64,000 nt of DNA from Sialis fuliginosa (GCA_961205875.1 OY540820.1:5022001-5086000), one strand, 5' to 3'; counted from the stretch's first letter, positions 34,171 through 46,830 are shown. Numbers and translations: made by a program. Notes: generated by a model from the letters alone, not told the origin.

Positions 34171-34899
34171 ATTTAAAAAAAAAGTCACTTATGCCCCATT
34201 GTGCACCACCCCACCCCCTCTTGCTGAACTCAATTGACAGTAACTGATAGTATTTTTTTAATTTTGAAATTTTTAGTCGGCAACTATATTTTTTATTAAA
34301 AAATCGACTCCACTTTTCTCCGAGTACGTTTTACATTCAAAAGTATATTTTATCGAGTAAAATATATATATATAAAAATATAACATTTTGGAGTAAACAA
34401 GAATTTGCAAATTTAATTAATTTAAAAATGACATTACATTTGTAATAATAATAAAAATTGTATAATTTCCTACGAAAACAACTTTCTGAAAATGAATATT
34501 AAAGTTCGCTATAAATCTATTGGGTGACAAATATTGGCTCTTTTGGAATTCCTTTTCACATAATAACTATAATTTATATCCGGAATGTTACATATAATAA
34601 AAGACCATTACCATTTTCCTACACTCGAAAAAAATAATAATTTACATATTCATAACCTATTTTAATAGGATCATATCAAATATAGATATACATTTGTATA
34701 CTTATCAACAAAACAGTTCTTGCAATCTTCTATGAAACATCTTATTATTCTGTCTTTATTTGATTGATAATAAGAATTTGAAATCTTAAATATCATCAAT
34801 AAGGCCCGGATTATATTCAAATGTATATTTTCATGTGTACTTGAATATTTCGATAAATCTCAGACTATTTGCATATTTTGATACTTTTCTATTGTTTTT
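34171..34899. other. Unassigned AT-rich stretch
   Basis: It begins with a short C-rich patch (CCACCCCACCCCCTC). Nothing else recognised. Confidence 0.45.
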
Positions 34900-35165
34900 A
34901 CTGAGACCAGTTATGACCGCTATAAGAGTAAGGTTTATTGTTTTTGTGATTAACGGGTTTCTTTTTTGTGATTCTCATCAACTCATATTACTAATAAAAC
35001 AAGTAACTCTTTATTTTATCAACTTAATTATTATCAAAGTTCGCAAGTATAGTTTGTTTTTTAAATTATAGCCTTTCATGTTTTTTTTTCCAGTAATGGA
35101 TAAAGTAAAACCAGTAATGAGCACGCAGTGATGGACACTTACTAATGATTACAAAATGATAAGTA
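34900..35165 (+). mobile_element. Family B fragment, copy 9
   Basis: The first ~265 bp of family B are present (ACCAGTTATGACCGCTATAA to AGCACGCAGTGATGGACACT); the rest is absent. Confidence 0.75.
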
Positions 35166-35512
35166 ATAGTTTACAGTTTCCATCTAGAAAAAATGTATTT
35201 TTCAAAATATTAATATACGAAATAAGTCCAAAATTCCCTCGTTTGTAGAACTACCCAAATATATTAACACTGTATTCAAATTTTAATACTAAACTGGGTA
35301 TCAAATTTTATTACTGTATCACAATGGGTTCTCCATATAGATATTAAATAAAAATTAATTTTAACAAAATCTGTAGTTTCCTCACGAAGAGTTTCCGGAC
35401 ACATGTTTATTTGAACTTTTTAACTTGACATATTTTTTTCGATCAAAGTTTGTTCCATCTGATATGACTTACCCTATATAATTAGTCATACATACACTAT
35501 AGACTCAGTTCT
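35166..35512. other. Unassigned AT-rich stretch
   Basis: Nothing recognised. Confidence 0.45.
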
Positions 35513-36375
35513 GTGTATAAGAAAGTCCCGTGGCAGCCTTGGCAGTTTTTACTTTCTTATACCTTGTATATGAAATATACATATAGTATAAGTAAGTATA
35601 GTGAAGCCGATTTTTTTCGAACCCCGGATTTTGATGGAATTATCCATTTTGACCTTCCCTTAATCCATTCTGACTATTTTTACCATGATGTCTGTGTGTC
35701 CGTCTGTCGGTCTGTTTGTCTGTAAGCGCTGTAAGTCAAATACGACAAATCGTAGAAGGATGAAATTTTATATTTAAGATTAATTTTTGTCTGGGAAGAA
35801 AACGTCCTATTTTTGAAAACGATTTTTCAACCGGATACCGATGTTTACCTACGTCGATTTTTGAATTTTTCGAATTACTCTGAAACATGGTCAAGTTAAA
35901 AAATGTAAGTAATATCTATATATATAATTTATGTTCTATTCATTTTTTCGTAAAAACGAATTTTTGAAAAAAAAATTTTATTATATTTCAAATGGTTCAT
36001 AACAGAGGAGAAATATCTGCCATGAGTGTCATGGGACTTTCTTATACGTATTACAGAGATTGAACAGTGTGTGTGTTTGCCGTAGGTACCATGGGACTTT
36101 CTTATACGTAATACTGAGAGTGAAGAGTGTAGGTGAATCTAAATAATTACATACAAAAATTCTTCAAATCCAAAAATTTATAGGAGTAAACATCCGTTTT
36201 CAGTTATTACGTTAAAAAAAATCACTTGTTATATAATGGAGAGAATAATATTACCTATATTATTCATTTTGTTCTATCTTGTTAGAAATGTTTTAATAAA
36301 CAAAGAATCACGTATACAATTCTCTGTTAGGATTACGTATAAGAAAGTCCCGTGGATCCCAAGGCAGATATTTTT
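35513..36375 (+). repeat. Family C, copy 3, preceded by a C end fragment
   Basis: At 35513-35545 a family C 3' end (GTATAAGAAAGTCCCGTGGC) directly abuts the 5' end TTTTTACTTTCTTATACC at 35546, a head-to-tail junction. The main copy continues to GTATAAGAAAGTCCCGTGGA at 36375. Confidence 0.82.
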
Positions 36376-36857
36376 ATATATAATTTGACATTCTTGTCGA
36401 TGGAGCGAGCTTAGAACAGCAGGATATCTGGTAGTACATCAGCTATGTAAATGTACAACGCCTGCCTTCTTCCACAAGAGCAATTAAAATTCATCCGAGT
36501 GACAACAGCACCGCTTGGGGTTGTTTCATGTCGGGGTACAACAAGCCCCCAGACGCTACCTGTGTTTGCCGTCAATATAATGTCAGCTGCTAACACTTTC
36601 TCCTTTTTTTCTCTTCAATTCCTCTCCGTCTTTTTTTCGTTTATTTGATAAATGACTTTAAAAAGAACTTAATCTGTTCTGTTGTTTTTCTATGGGCTGT
36701 TATTAGCACTAAATGAATTTAATAATTACTAATTTTAGGTACGGAAATCTTATTAACAATTTATCGCCAAAATAGAGAATCAGCTTTATTGGAAAATAGA
36801 AATGAATGATATACGTACACTATCACAGTATTATGTATAAGAAAATCCCATAACAGT
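36376..36857. other. GC-richer islet of unknown nature
   Basis: 36410-36600 is clearly less AT-rich than its surroundings and is open on both strands (minus 36411-36596, plus 36451-36648). No splice-supported exon or known family was recognised. A family C end fragment lies at 36832-36856. Confidence 0.4.
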
Positions 36858-38293
36858 ATTGCTTCCTCGCAATATCGAAGAAACGTGAAGCTTTGTGATC
36901 GTTTTAGAATGAGTCAAAAAAAAATATTCTCTGATTTCAAAATATTAAATTGATCTTTCCGTTTCACGTCAAGACAAACACTTTTCGTTCCGTGTCTGTC
37001 TGTCTGTCCGTTCGTCCGTTTGTCCACTGAATCCTAGTCACACGCATAACTCATGAACCACTGAACCGATATTATTGAAACTTGGTCGGATGGTTTGGTC
37101 TGGCTTGAAGATGGTCCCATTTCATCATCAAAATCGTGTGTAAGGGGGAGGAGTTATATCCCAAAATATTTATTTTTTCAAGATATCTCAAGAACGACAC
37201 ATGTTACGTGAAATTTTTATAGAATAATTTTTGTAGAGCATTACATTTCCTATAATATGGGTCAACAACATTTGCTGTAAAATATTCCCTTACAAAGATT
37301 TACCCAATTTATTTTTAAAAATCGTGTTTTGTTTTACTAAATTGATATTTGCTTGGACATATTAAATGTCATTTTGACATTTGCATAATTAATATTTAGA
37401 TTGAAATTGTCAAAAAATTAAAAATATACGAAAAAAACATCTACCAGGTAAATGCATAGTGCTTCCTCGTGTTAAATTCACCAAAGGTAGCTAATTATTT
37501 AACAATTTAAATAAAAACTGATATGTTTAGATAAATTGTCTGAAATTGTTTAACCCTTTAATGTTTATACAATTTTACTAAAACATATTAGTTCGAAATT
37601 TTTCTTAAAACGCACCTGAATATTATTAATTTTTTAACAATTTCCATCTAAATCTAAATTTATGTAAACGTCAAAATGACATTAGAAACGCCAAAATGAC
37701 ATTTAATATGTCCAAGCAAATCAAGCAAATATCAATTTATAGAAACAAAACACAAATTTTTAAAATAAATTGAGATAAATCTTTGTAAGGAAATATTTTA
37801 CAACAAACGTTGTAGACCCATAATATAGGAAATTTAATGCTCTACAAAAAAATTCTAACAATAAGTATAAAATTTTCACGTAACGTGTCGTTCTTGAGAT
37901 ATCTTGAAAAAATAAATATTTTGGGATGTCACCCCTCCCCCTTACTCACGATTTTTTTTATTTTGAAATGGGACAGTCCTAGCAAAATCCAACCATCCGA
38001 CCAAGCTTCAATAATATCGGTTCAGTGGTTCATGAGTTATGCATGTGACATGGATTCAAGGGACAGACGGGCGGACGGACTGACACACGGACGGACAGAC
38101 AGACAGACACGGAACGAAAAGTCTTTGTCTTGACGTGAAACGGAAAGATCAATTTAAAATTTTGAAATCTGATAACATTTTTTTGTCTCATTCTAAAACG
38201 ATCACAAAGTTTTACGTTTCTTCGATATTGCGAGGAAACTATAATCAGGTGGTGAATTTAGCACGAGGAACCACTGTGCATTTACTTGGCACA
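36858..38293 (+). repeat. Family A, copy 5, interrupted by copy 6
   Basis: The plus-strand copy runs 36858 to about 37437, stops at TACGAAAAAAA and resumes at 38241 with ATAATCAGGT, ending GCACGAGGAACCACTGTGCA. The gap is filled by an inverted family A copy. A further stretch between AATCAGGT and GGTGAATTTAG is missing from the 3' part. Confidence 0.82.
37438..38240 (-). repeat. Family A, copy 6, nested in copy 5
   Basis: A complete minus-strand copy from CATCTACCAGGTAAATGCAT to TTCGATATTGCGAGGAAACT, lying inside copy 5. This shows that the family was mobile, or was copied, after an older copy was already there. Confidence 0.85.
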
Positions 38294-38881
38294 TGTTTTT
38301 TATGATGTAAAAATAATTAAATAACGTACAAACAACATGAATTTTTTAAATTGTATTTATTATTGAGTGCTTGTTATATTATATTTTATTTTATCAATTT
38401 TATGGTTTTTAAAGCTTTCTAAGACCATATTCTGTTGATATACTTACCGATATTATAAATATGCCAATTTTACAAATAAATAACTATGTGATTCAATTAC
38501 ACTACAAATTGTTCGGAATAAAATTTAACATAAAAGAAATGCATGCATTTAAGGAATTATATGTATTCTATAAAAATATTAAAAGATGCCAATTACATTT
38601 ATATTTCCCTCTCTTTGTTGGCTTTTACCGTCCTTAGCAATTACGATTTTACAAAGAGCGATTCGACTTTACATTTTTGAGCTCATTATATCTGAACACT
38701 GACATAAGCAAAAAAAGAAGTTCTAAAACTTTTATATAATGTAGCCAATTATATTACATAAACAACTTAATTGTATGATATGTACTATTAAAATTAATAT
38801 ATGTAGTGTTCTATGGCTGCAATATAATGTTGAATAGCAAATGATTTTCAGTATAAAGCATTTTTATTTATTGCTTTCTGG
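38294..38881. other. Unassigned AT-rich stretch
   Basis: Nothing recognised. Confidence 0.45.
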
Positions 38882-39694
38882 TATCGAAGATACGAGAAAC
38901 TTTGTGATCGTTTCAGATTGAGACAAAAAAAATGTTCTCCGATTTCAAAATTTTAAATTGATCTATCCGTTTCACGTCAAGACAAACACTTTTCGTTCCG
39001 TGTCTGTCTTTCTGCCCGTGTGTCCGTCCGTCTGTCCCCTGAATCCTTGTCACACGCATAACTCATGAACCACTGAACCGATATTAATGAAACTTGGTTG
39101 GATGGTTGGGTCTGTCTTGAGGACGGTCCCATTTCAAAATCATCAAAATCGCGTGTAAGGTGGAGGGGTGACATCCCAAAATATTTATTTTGTCAAGATA
39201 TCTCAATAACGACACATTTTACGTGAAAATTTTATAGAATCTTTTTTGTAGAGCATTAAATTTTCTATAATATGGGTCACCAACGTTTGTTGTAAAATAT
39301 ATATTAAAAATATGTATCTCATTTTGCTTTAAAATTCATTTGTTTTTTTAAATTGATATTTTCTATGACATGTTAAATGTCATGTTGACGTTTTAAATGT
39401 CATTTTGGCGTTTTAAATGTCATTTTGAGGTTTTAAATGTCATTTTGACATATTGCTTAAATTTAGATTTAGATTGAAATTGTCAAGAAATTAAAAATAT
39501 ACGAAAACCTAATCAGGTGCGTTTTAAGAAAAATTTCGAACTAATATTTTTTAGTAAAATTATATAAAAATTAAATGGTTAACCGATTCCAGGCAATTTA
39601 TCTCAACACTATCGGTTTTTATTTAAATTCTTCAATAATTAACTACCTTTGGCGAATTTAACACGAGGAAGCACTGTGAATTTACTTGGCAGAT
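38882..39694 (+). repeat. Family A, copy 7
   Basis: A full-length copy apart from the first dozen bases (it starts TATCGAAGATACGAGAAAC). It ends CACGAGGAAGCACTGTGAAT. Four TTTTAAATGTCATTTTG-type units lie at 39370-39455. Confidence 0.85.
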
Positions 39695-40184
39695 ATTTTT
39701 TTAACCGTCCGTTAAAAATGCTATGTCCCTTTTTTCCCTCAAAATAACAAGCTACAAATAAAATTAATAAAAACCACTTGACATAAAACCCATGAAGAAG
39801 AAGAAGATATAAAATTAAATCAATATCCCCATCGATGAAATCCAATCGGGTATATTTTTCTCGGCATCCATTTAAGTGTTTATTAACTTTTCGGTCATCC
39901 TCTTCGATAAACATTTTCATTGACCACAAACCATTTAAAATCAAGCACAAAGACTCTCTGAATCCAGACCAGGCTCCGATCGTTCAAGCACCTATTATCT
40001 GTCCCTTATTGGTCCATCGTCCCAGAGCAGGGTTATGTAAACACAGCAGCCTGCAACCACTTCTGATAATCTTACAGATCTACTCAGTTTCTTGTATGCA
40101 TGTATGATACTACCATTGGCGTGCTATCATATTAATATTATCTTTTTTGTTATACTTTTTAATCAATTTATAAAAGGTGTAGAT
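39695..40184. other. Unassigned stretch, moderately GC-richer
   Basis: A plus-strand open frame at 39835-40107 was examined; it has no recognisable domain, and the region is left uncalled. Confidence 0.4.
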
Positions 40185-40713
40185 AAGGTACTGGCACCAG
40201 TATTGAATATGACCCCAGTAATGGCTATTTTTTAATTAAATGTATTGAATTAGAAATATTTGTTGATATTTGATTACTGCCATTTCTGAATATTAATCTA
40301 TATACATTTAATTGTCTTACAGTGTAATTGGTGGACATTTAAACTAATTATTTGTATAATTTATTAATTAATTATATTAATTATATTATCATAGAAACTG
40401 CTTTACATTGTTTGAAATTTGACGATTCTTTCTTTTATATCTTTTCTATCGTAGTACTTATCATTTTGTAATCATTAGCAAGTGTCCATCACTGCGTGCG
40501 CATTACTTCTTTTACTTTATGAACATAAGCAAAATAAAATACTATAATTTAAAAAACAAACTATATTTGCGGACTTTGGTAATAAAATTGATTAAATAAA
40601 GAGTTACTTGTTTTATTAGTAATATACGTTCATGATATTTACAAAAAGAAATCCGTCAATCACAAAAACAGTAAACCTTGCTTTTATAGCGGCATGACTG
40701 GTGCCAGTACCTT
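40185..40713 (-). mobile_element. Family B MITE, copy 10 (both ends intact)
   Basis: The best-preserved pair of ends: AAGGTACTGGCACCAGT at 40185 and ACTGGTGCCAGTACCTT ending at 40713. On the plus strand the interior is the complement of the other copies. Confidence 0.88.
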
Positions 40714-41930
40714 ATATCATTAGTAATTTAAATTATATTAATAAATATTTTAAACAATTTAAAGAATAATGATTTTTTCCTAATGTTTTTATTTATTTTC
40801 GAAAATAAAAAGTTTAATTTTACTTCTTCATACAAAAATTAATGTAAGCTTAATTTTTTTCCATTTAACATTTATATCTACTCACAATCAGAAATATTAA
40901 TTTAACGATTAGCCAATCGAAAATGTTAGTTTTTTTAAGAACAATTAATTAAAAACGCGATTTCTTATTGGTACCCCTAATTATAATTATATATTTTATA
41001 TATAACTAGTACTTTTACAACAAAAATTTCCAAATAAAAACTTTGCAATTGAACGTGATATGAAATCTTTATAGGTACGCATTCTCTATGTTTGACAGAA
41101 ACCCAAAATTATTTATTTTTGCCGCTTGGTGGCGTTGCTATGCTATTGAACGTAGTTGAATGATGCAAGCGGAAATAAACAAACATGACACAATACCTTT
41201 TGAATGACATACGTTTCATTCACCTCCTTTTATAATAAATATGTACTAAAAAAACGTACGACAATTTTATATTTATTATTATTATACAACACTAGTTATG
41301 TACAATGTACACATATGAAAAAATGTAAATTATCAAGGGAGCCTTGTGATTTTTTATAGCTAAAAAGGGGGTAGTGGGACAAATAAGTTTGGGAACCTAT
41401 GACCTAACCTATCATGAGTTTCATCAAAATGCTGTTATAAAACATGAAGGTCATTATAATTTGTTATATTCATATTCGTCTCAACATTGAATATTACCGT
41501 AATTATCTTCTTTCAATTAGAATGTGTTAATTTCCATGAGAAATAATGAATAATTCGTTACTTTTCGTAGAAATTGACCCGTTACGGACGCCACTGACTT
41601 CCTCTATTTTCATCACATAAAGGAATGGAGTCGGAAGAAGTTCCGCGACTTCAGTTCCGGGCAACACCCACACCGGAAGCATAAAACTGGACTATTCTAG
41701 ATCCGGCCTTAAGCCAACTATATATTAATGTACAGGCTATATGATGGGAGAAAGTGTTAAATTGATATATGTGTTCTTATTCTTCTTCTCTTATCCATTT
41801 TCATTGTTGGCAATGCTTATTGTAAAACTGAAACGTTTTAACGAAAAATGAAAAAAAAAAATCCATTTGTTGTTCTAGCGATAAACGCTCTTTAAAAAGG
41901 AAATAATTTATAACTTATACCTACTAACAC
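40714..41930. other. Unassigned stretch
   Basis: Mostly AT-rich. 41575-41720 is GC-richer (ACCCACACCGGAAGC, CTAGATCCGGCC) without a recognised exon. Confidence 0.4.
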
Positions 41931-42768
41931 AGGTACATTAAATTAGCACAACAAATGTAGCACACGTCGATAAAAGAAGAATACCGAATTAGAGCCTATT
42001 TAATGCTAATTTAGTACGCAAAAAAAAATTATAACTCTTTTATTAAAAAAATTACGAGCGAGTGTGTCAAATTAAGATTTAAGCCAGCACACTCTAGTAA
42101 AATAAGGACAAATCTGAACAAACCAGGTGTCAAACATTTAGTGCTAATTTATAATCCGCATTAGACAATTCAGAAGCAATTATTTATCAATGTATTCGAA
42201 AATAGGCATGAAATTCGCATAAATATATTTAATGCTAATAAATGAAAGTTTTAAGATCGTACGAAATTAGCACTAAATGTGCGCTAATTTAATACACCAC
42301 TTTAGTTGCGTTTTCGACAATAATGTATGCTAGCTTAAAAATTAAGCTAGCACATATACGCTAAAATACAACCTATCGCTCCTAGGTCGTTTTTTTCATA
42401 GTATTAAATTAGCACTAAATATACTCGTATTTATGCGAATTTCGTTTTCGAGCGATCGATTCGACACATGTTTGTTAATTTAATTCTTAAGTCAGTGCCC
42501 ACTCATGCTTATTTTCGAATACATTGATAAATAATTGCTTCTGAATTGAATAATGCGGGTTATAAATTAGCACTAAACGTTTGACACCTGATTTGTCCAT
42601 ATTTTACTTGAGTGTGATGGCTTAAATCTTAAGCTGGCACACTCGCTCCTAATTTTTTTAATAAAAGAGTTTTTTTTTTGCATACTATATTAGCCTTAAA
42701 AAGGATCTAATTTAGTACTTTTCTTTTATCGATGTGTGCTACATTTGTTGTGCTAATTTAAGGTACCT
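41931..42768. mobile_element. 838-bp foldback with 9-bp target duplication
   Basis: The left end AGGTACATTAAATTAGCACA and the right end TGTGCTAATTTAAGGTACCT are inverted, with arms of several hundred bp (AAATAATTGCTTCTGAATTG recurs inverted). TACTAACAC flanks both sides (41922-41930, 42769-42777). Long terminal repeats with a 9-bp duplication suggest a Mutator/MULE-like foldback; the family is an inference. Confidence 0.8.
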
Positions 42769-43055
42769 TACTAACACCTAATATTTATTGGAATTATTAT
42801 ATACCTAATTCATAAATGAAAATAGGCAAAGGCATGTACACGAGTGTATATCTTATTTTAAGCGTTCGAAGTTCGCACTACGTAGATTGTTTAGAGCCAC
42901 TTACAGGTGCATTTTTTTAGATCTTTGCAGATCTCCACAAATCAAAAACTAGTGAACAAATATAATTTTGTCTCAAAATGCAAATCTATCAATATCTGAT
43001 TTGATCTAAAAAAAATTCCCGGGTCTTTACAATTCAAAATAAGAACTAAACAAGC

Positions 43056-43526
43056 CAGGGCCGGATTAAGTAAGCGCGGGGCCCGTAGCAAATGTTATAA
43101 AGAGGCCCTTGGCAGTGGCATAAATAGGTAAATAGGCATTATTTTTTTGACAAATAAGACAGGTCTCACCCCTTCAGGTTGTCACCCGGGTCGGACCGCC
43201 CTGTCCCCCTACCCACCCCCTAACTACGCCGCTGACTGACTTAATTTAGAATATACAATCCTTAAAAAAAAATTATAAAAAATTAAGGAATATTTTTTTG
43301 AACTCTTTTAACCCTTGGCAAAGAACGGAAAGGAATGATAAAATTTGTTGAAATTTTTATTCAAAAATTAGAAAGCACAAACTTTTAAATGTGCTTTAAA
43401 ACTGTTTGAAAATTTGATTTTTTTGTTTTGCCTTTTTTTTAATTATTCCTTAATTTTTTTGAGGTGTGTCTGAGAAGCGGAGCCCGTAGCATTTGCTACT
43501 CCCGCTACGTTGTTAATCCGGCCCTG
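43056..43526. mobile_element. hAT-like MITE, 471 bp
   Basis: The ends CAGGGCCGGATTAA and TTAATCCGGCCCTG are perfect 14-bp inverted repeats, flanked by an exact 8-bp duplication AAACAAGC (43048-43055, 43527-43534). The inside carries inverted GGCCCGTAGCAAATG / AGCCCGTAGCATTTG-like words. The 8-bp duplication and CAGGG start fit hAT. Confidence 0.88.
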
Positions 43527-43534
43527 AAACAAGC

Positions 43535-44014
43535 TTCGATGTTAAATGTTTCTTGTAAACATGATTTAAGAATTTCCAGGAATCTAAATCAATTATACAG
43601 TATACTAGAACGTTCTGTGAAGCCAAATATTAGAAATAAATAAAATAAACAAGCAATATATCAACGTCCTTTGCAAGAAATACAACAAAAAACCGTTTAA
43701 ACGTTCACTTGAGTTAGTCGTTAGACGGTGACGATATAACATCAGTTCACATTCCCTCAGTTTTCAAACGTTATGTATAACAACATACAGGCATTTAAAC
43801 ATGTAAGAGTGATTGGAAAGTTACATAAATATAATCGTAACAAAATCATTCTCCAAGTTTTAATAGATCAAAAGAATATTTCTTAATCTTTTTTACTTTT
43901 TTTCTTATGTTGATGGTTTCAGAGTACAAAATTCTTGTGTCCAGAATTTTTTAAATATTTTGTTAATTGTTAAAAACAAGTCGAACAAAAAATTATTTCA
44001 GGCAAAAAAAAAAT
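43535..44014. other. Unassigned AT-rich stretch
   Basis: Nothing recognised. Confidence 0.45.
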
Positions 44015-44819
44015 TATTCGCAATATCGAAGATACGAGAAACTTTGAGATCGTTTATGAATGAGACAAAAAAATTGTTCTCCGATTTAAAAATTGTAAAT
44101 TGATCTTTCCGTTTCACGTCAAGACAAACACTTTTCGTTCCGTGTCTGTCTGTCTGTCCGTGTGTCCGTCCTGTCCCCTGAATCCATGTCACACGCATAA
44201 CTCATGAACCACTGAACCGATATTATTGAAACTTGATCGGATGGTTGGGTCTGGTTTGAGGACGGTCCATTTCAAAATCATCAAAATCGTGTGTAAGGAG
44301 GAGGGGTTACCTCCCAAAATATTTATTTTTTCAAGATATCTCAAGAACGACACATGATACGTGAAAACTTTATACAATATTTTTTGTAGAGCATTAAATT
44401 TCCTATAATATGGGTCTATAACGTTTGTTGTAAAATATTTTCTTACAAAAATTTAACTCAATTTATTTTAAAATTTCGTGTTTTTTTTTTGCTTGGATAT
44501 ATTAAATGTCATTTTGACGTTTCAAATGTCATTTTGGCGTTTTAAATGTCTTTTTGACGTTTTAAATGTCATTTTGACATTTGCATAAATTTAGATTTAG
44601 ATTGAATTTGTCAAAAAATTAAAAAATATGAAAAAAAATTCAGATGCGTTTTAAGAAAAATTTCGAACTATGTTAATATTTTTTAGTAAAATTGTATAAA
44701 AATGAAATCGTTAACCAATTCCAGGCAATCTATATAAACACTATCGGTTTTTATTTAAATTGTTGAATAATTAACTACCTTTGGTGAATTTTGCACGAGG
44801 AAGCACTGTGCATTTACTT
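44015..44819 (+). repeat. Family A, copy 8
   Basis: A near-complete copy beginning ATTCGCAATATCGAAGATAC and ending GCACGAGGAAGCACTGTGCA. Confidence 0.85.
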
Positions 44820-45282
44820 ACAATTGGGGCGTAATGTATAGTTTAACCTTAATGAACATCCTGTGTATATGAACAGTTCAATCTTCTGTTTTAATTATTA
44901 CGTAACAATAAGCTCAACAAAAACTTCAAGTACCTTCATAACATTTCAAAATAGGTGTATAAACTTGTTGTTCAACTTAATATCACCTCTGTACAAAATA
45001 TACATAAATATGTACAAGCGAACAAACCCACATTATTCCGTATGTCTGAGTAACATTAACTTCAACGATCAGTAGAAACTTCAACTTTGTTATTGTTTGT
45101 TGAACGCGCGAGATCTGTTTAATTGGCATGAGAAATGATCACAAATATTTGATGTTTCAAGTTTGCTCAGTTTTCAATCTTAATTGCCAATTTGATGAAC
45201 GCTTTGGGAGTCACAATGGTACAAATTAAATAGTATTTTTGATGATTGTATGAAAATATTACACATAAGTGTCGATGATGTT
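44820..45282. other. Unassigned AT-rich stretch
   Basis: Nothing recognised. Confidence 0.45.
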
Positions 45283-46441
45283 AATAATTACACAGCTACA
45301 CAAAAAAAAGGTCTGGAACTTTTGACGAGACACGTATATTATATATTCCTATGTATTTTGAGTCGCTGAATCCAAATCTGAGGTGAAAATAGCACCTTTC
45401 ACAATTGGTTTTTGACATAACCTCAAAAAACCTCACTTTTGAGTAAATGATGGTAAAACATGTTTTTTTACGGGATTCAAGCTGCTGATTTCAAAAATAG
45501 AGCCAGAATATTTATATAACTGACAATTATATGACATAACCTTAAAAAAATTCTTGTAAGTCAGCATTGCATTTTTATAGATTTTGAGCCGCAGAAACCA
45601 GTTTTTAAGTCAAATCTGCATAGTAACGAGCAAATCTGTTACATTATTCCAAGAACACAGTGGCGTCGCTAAGAGAGTAGGGGGGGTGTATCGCCCGGTT
45701 GTCACCCTCAAAGGGCTGACACCCGTGTAATATGTTAAAAAATAAAGCCTATTTACCTTATTTTTTGGTTATTTTAAGCTTTTAGGGAGTAAAATGTGTA
45801 AAAAAAAATTTTGTCATTCAATCATCTAATTTATTTTTTAAATTGATATTTTTTCTGTCGTTAAAAATCACAAGGGTGACACCCGTCTATTGTGTTAAAA
45901 ATAAAATCTTTTGACTTTTTGGTTGGGGATGGGGGCACTCTTGAATTCCGCCCCGGGTGTCACCCTCCCTAGCGATGCCATTGCAAGAACATACTGTATT
46001 ACAATTTTGTTTAACATATATTATCCGCCACCCCCCTTTTAGCGACGTCACTGTATTCTTGGAATAATATAACAGATTTGTTCGTTACTATGCAGATTTG
46101 ACTTGAAAACTGAGTTCTGCGGCTCAAAATCCATAAAAATGAAATTCTGGCTTACAAGTTGTTGCTGAAAGAATTTTTTTGAGGTTATGTCATAGAATTG
46201 TCAGTTATATAACTATTCTGGCTATATTTTTAGAATCAGCAGCTTGAATCCCGTAAAAAACATGTTTTTCCATCACATACTCAAAAGTGCGGTTTTTTGA
46301 GGTTATGTCAAAAACCAATCATGAAAGGTGCTATTTTGACCTCAGATTCAGATTCAGCGACTCAAAATACATAGGAATACATGCGTCTCGTCAAAAATAC
46401 CAGACTTTTTTTGTGTGGCTGTGTAATTATTGATTTAAAAT
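45283..46441. mobile_element. 1.16-kb foldback with a hAT MITE at its centre
   Basis: The termini AATAATTACACAGCTACAC and GTGTGGCTGTGTAATTATT are inverted, and the arms of about 370-390 bp align throughout (GACATAACCTCAAAAAACCT and GCAGATTTGACTT recur inverted). The central part holds a hAT-like MITE. Confidence 0.82.
45658..45983. mobile_element. hAT-like MITE, 326 bp, with 8-bp duplication
   Basis: The ends CAGTGGCGTCGCTA and TAGCGATGCCATTG are inverted and flanked by a perfect CAAGAACA duplication (45650-45657, 45984-45991). The inside has a GTCACCC / GGGTGACA inverted pair. Confidence 0.85.
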
Positions 46442-46485
46442 ATTAAATATTCAACGTTTGACGACGAAATATAATTATAAAAAAT

Positions 46486-46822
46486 TAGAGGTGTACCGAA
46501 ATTCCGGCCGGAACTTACGATGTAGATTTAAAGTGAATATTTTAACGTCACTACTATTATATTATTATTATTTTTATATTATATTATTATTGACACTAGA
46601 AATATAATTACATTCGATCGAAAAGAACGTACAATACAAATAATTTTACGAAGCTGTAAAAATTGCAGAATATGTAGAAAACACAATTTTTATAATTTAA
46701 TGTATTATCTTAAAGAAATACCATATAGAACAATGTTATATTAATTTAAAATAATAATCTATGTATTTATATTTAAAATGACGTTAGACGTAATTTCCGG
46801 CGGGAATTCCGATACACCTCTA
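46486..46822. mobile_element. hAT-like MITE, 337 bp
   Basis: The ends TAGAGGTGTACCGAAATTCC and GGAATTCCGATACACCTCTA are inverted. Flanks TAAAAAAT and TTAAAAAT form an 8-bp duplication with one mismatch. Confidence 0.78.
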
Positions 46823-46830
46823 TTAAAAAT

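Noticed and set aside
37837-38133. 98-codon frame rich in threonine, aspartate, arginine and glycine
   Set aside because: It is a translation of the tetranucleotide tract of a family A repeat and recurs in other copies; no evidence it is a host protein.
39835-40107. Plus-strand open frame containing IFIDHKPFK
   Set aside because: The short word alone is not evidence for any known domain; no other motif supports a gene or a retroelement.
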